Source: Roseobacter sp.
GTDB taxonomy: Bacteria > Pseudomonadota > Alphaproteobacteria > Rhodobacterales > Rhodobacteraceae
Length of the DNA stretch: 6,115 nucleotides
Assembly (NCBI GenBank): GCA_024636425.1
Contig: JAGXHB010000063.1
Span: forward strand, 1 to 6,115
Direction: 5' to 3'
Part shown: in pieces, positions 6,106-6,115 of the stretch
How the letters are laid out: each line of letters opens with the position of its first letter
How positions within the stretch are numbered: the stretch's first letter is position 1
The notes under the pieces: generated by a model
The model's input: the letters and a program-made list of their open reading frames with translations, nothing else
Database searches by the model: none
What the model was told of the DNA's origin: nothing
Translations under genes and position numbers: made by a program

Positions 6106-6115
6106 GGTCCGAGGA

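Overview
The window reads as chromosomal DNA of a GC-rich alphaproteobacterium, most likely a marine Rhodobacteraceae (Roseobacter-type) species. This rests on codon usage, on the long-form PhnA-like protein, on the small DUF3072 protein and on the general look of the proteins. It is an inference from recognition, not from a search. I see no RNA genes, insertion sequences, CRISPR arrays or prophage genes.

Layout: (1) Positions 2-3403 on the + strand hold the tail of a tightly packed operon of four genes joined by start/stop overlaps: a GT4-type glycosyltransferase (5' end cut off by the window), a histidine-family phosphatase, a MurG-like (COG4671-type) glycosyltransferase and a NodB-like polysaccharide deacetylase. 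(2) A PhnA/YjdM-like zinc-ribbon protein lies on the - strand (3400-3897). Its stop codon interlocks with that of the deacetylase, so the two units converge with no spacer. (3) A 123-base divergent gap (3898-4020) separates it from a 68-residue DUF3072 protein on the + strand. The gap contains an exact GGAAC-N17-CGTT match to the alphaproteobacterial general-stress (EcfG) promoter, a near-mirror copy facing the other way, and a nested inverted repeat. (4) After a short convergent gap with a hairpin comes the complete lepA (elongation factor 4) gene on the - strand (4306-6105).

How it fits together: the four + strand genes look like a cytoplasmic glycoconjugate or saccharide pathway (two sugar transfers, one dephosphorylation, one deacetylation), because none shows a signal peptide or membrane segment. 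The product is unknown, and this cluster is the best candidate for an undescribed pathway. The phnA-like/DUF3072 pair may be a divergent, stress-controlled unit. lepA is an unrelated housekeeping gene.
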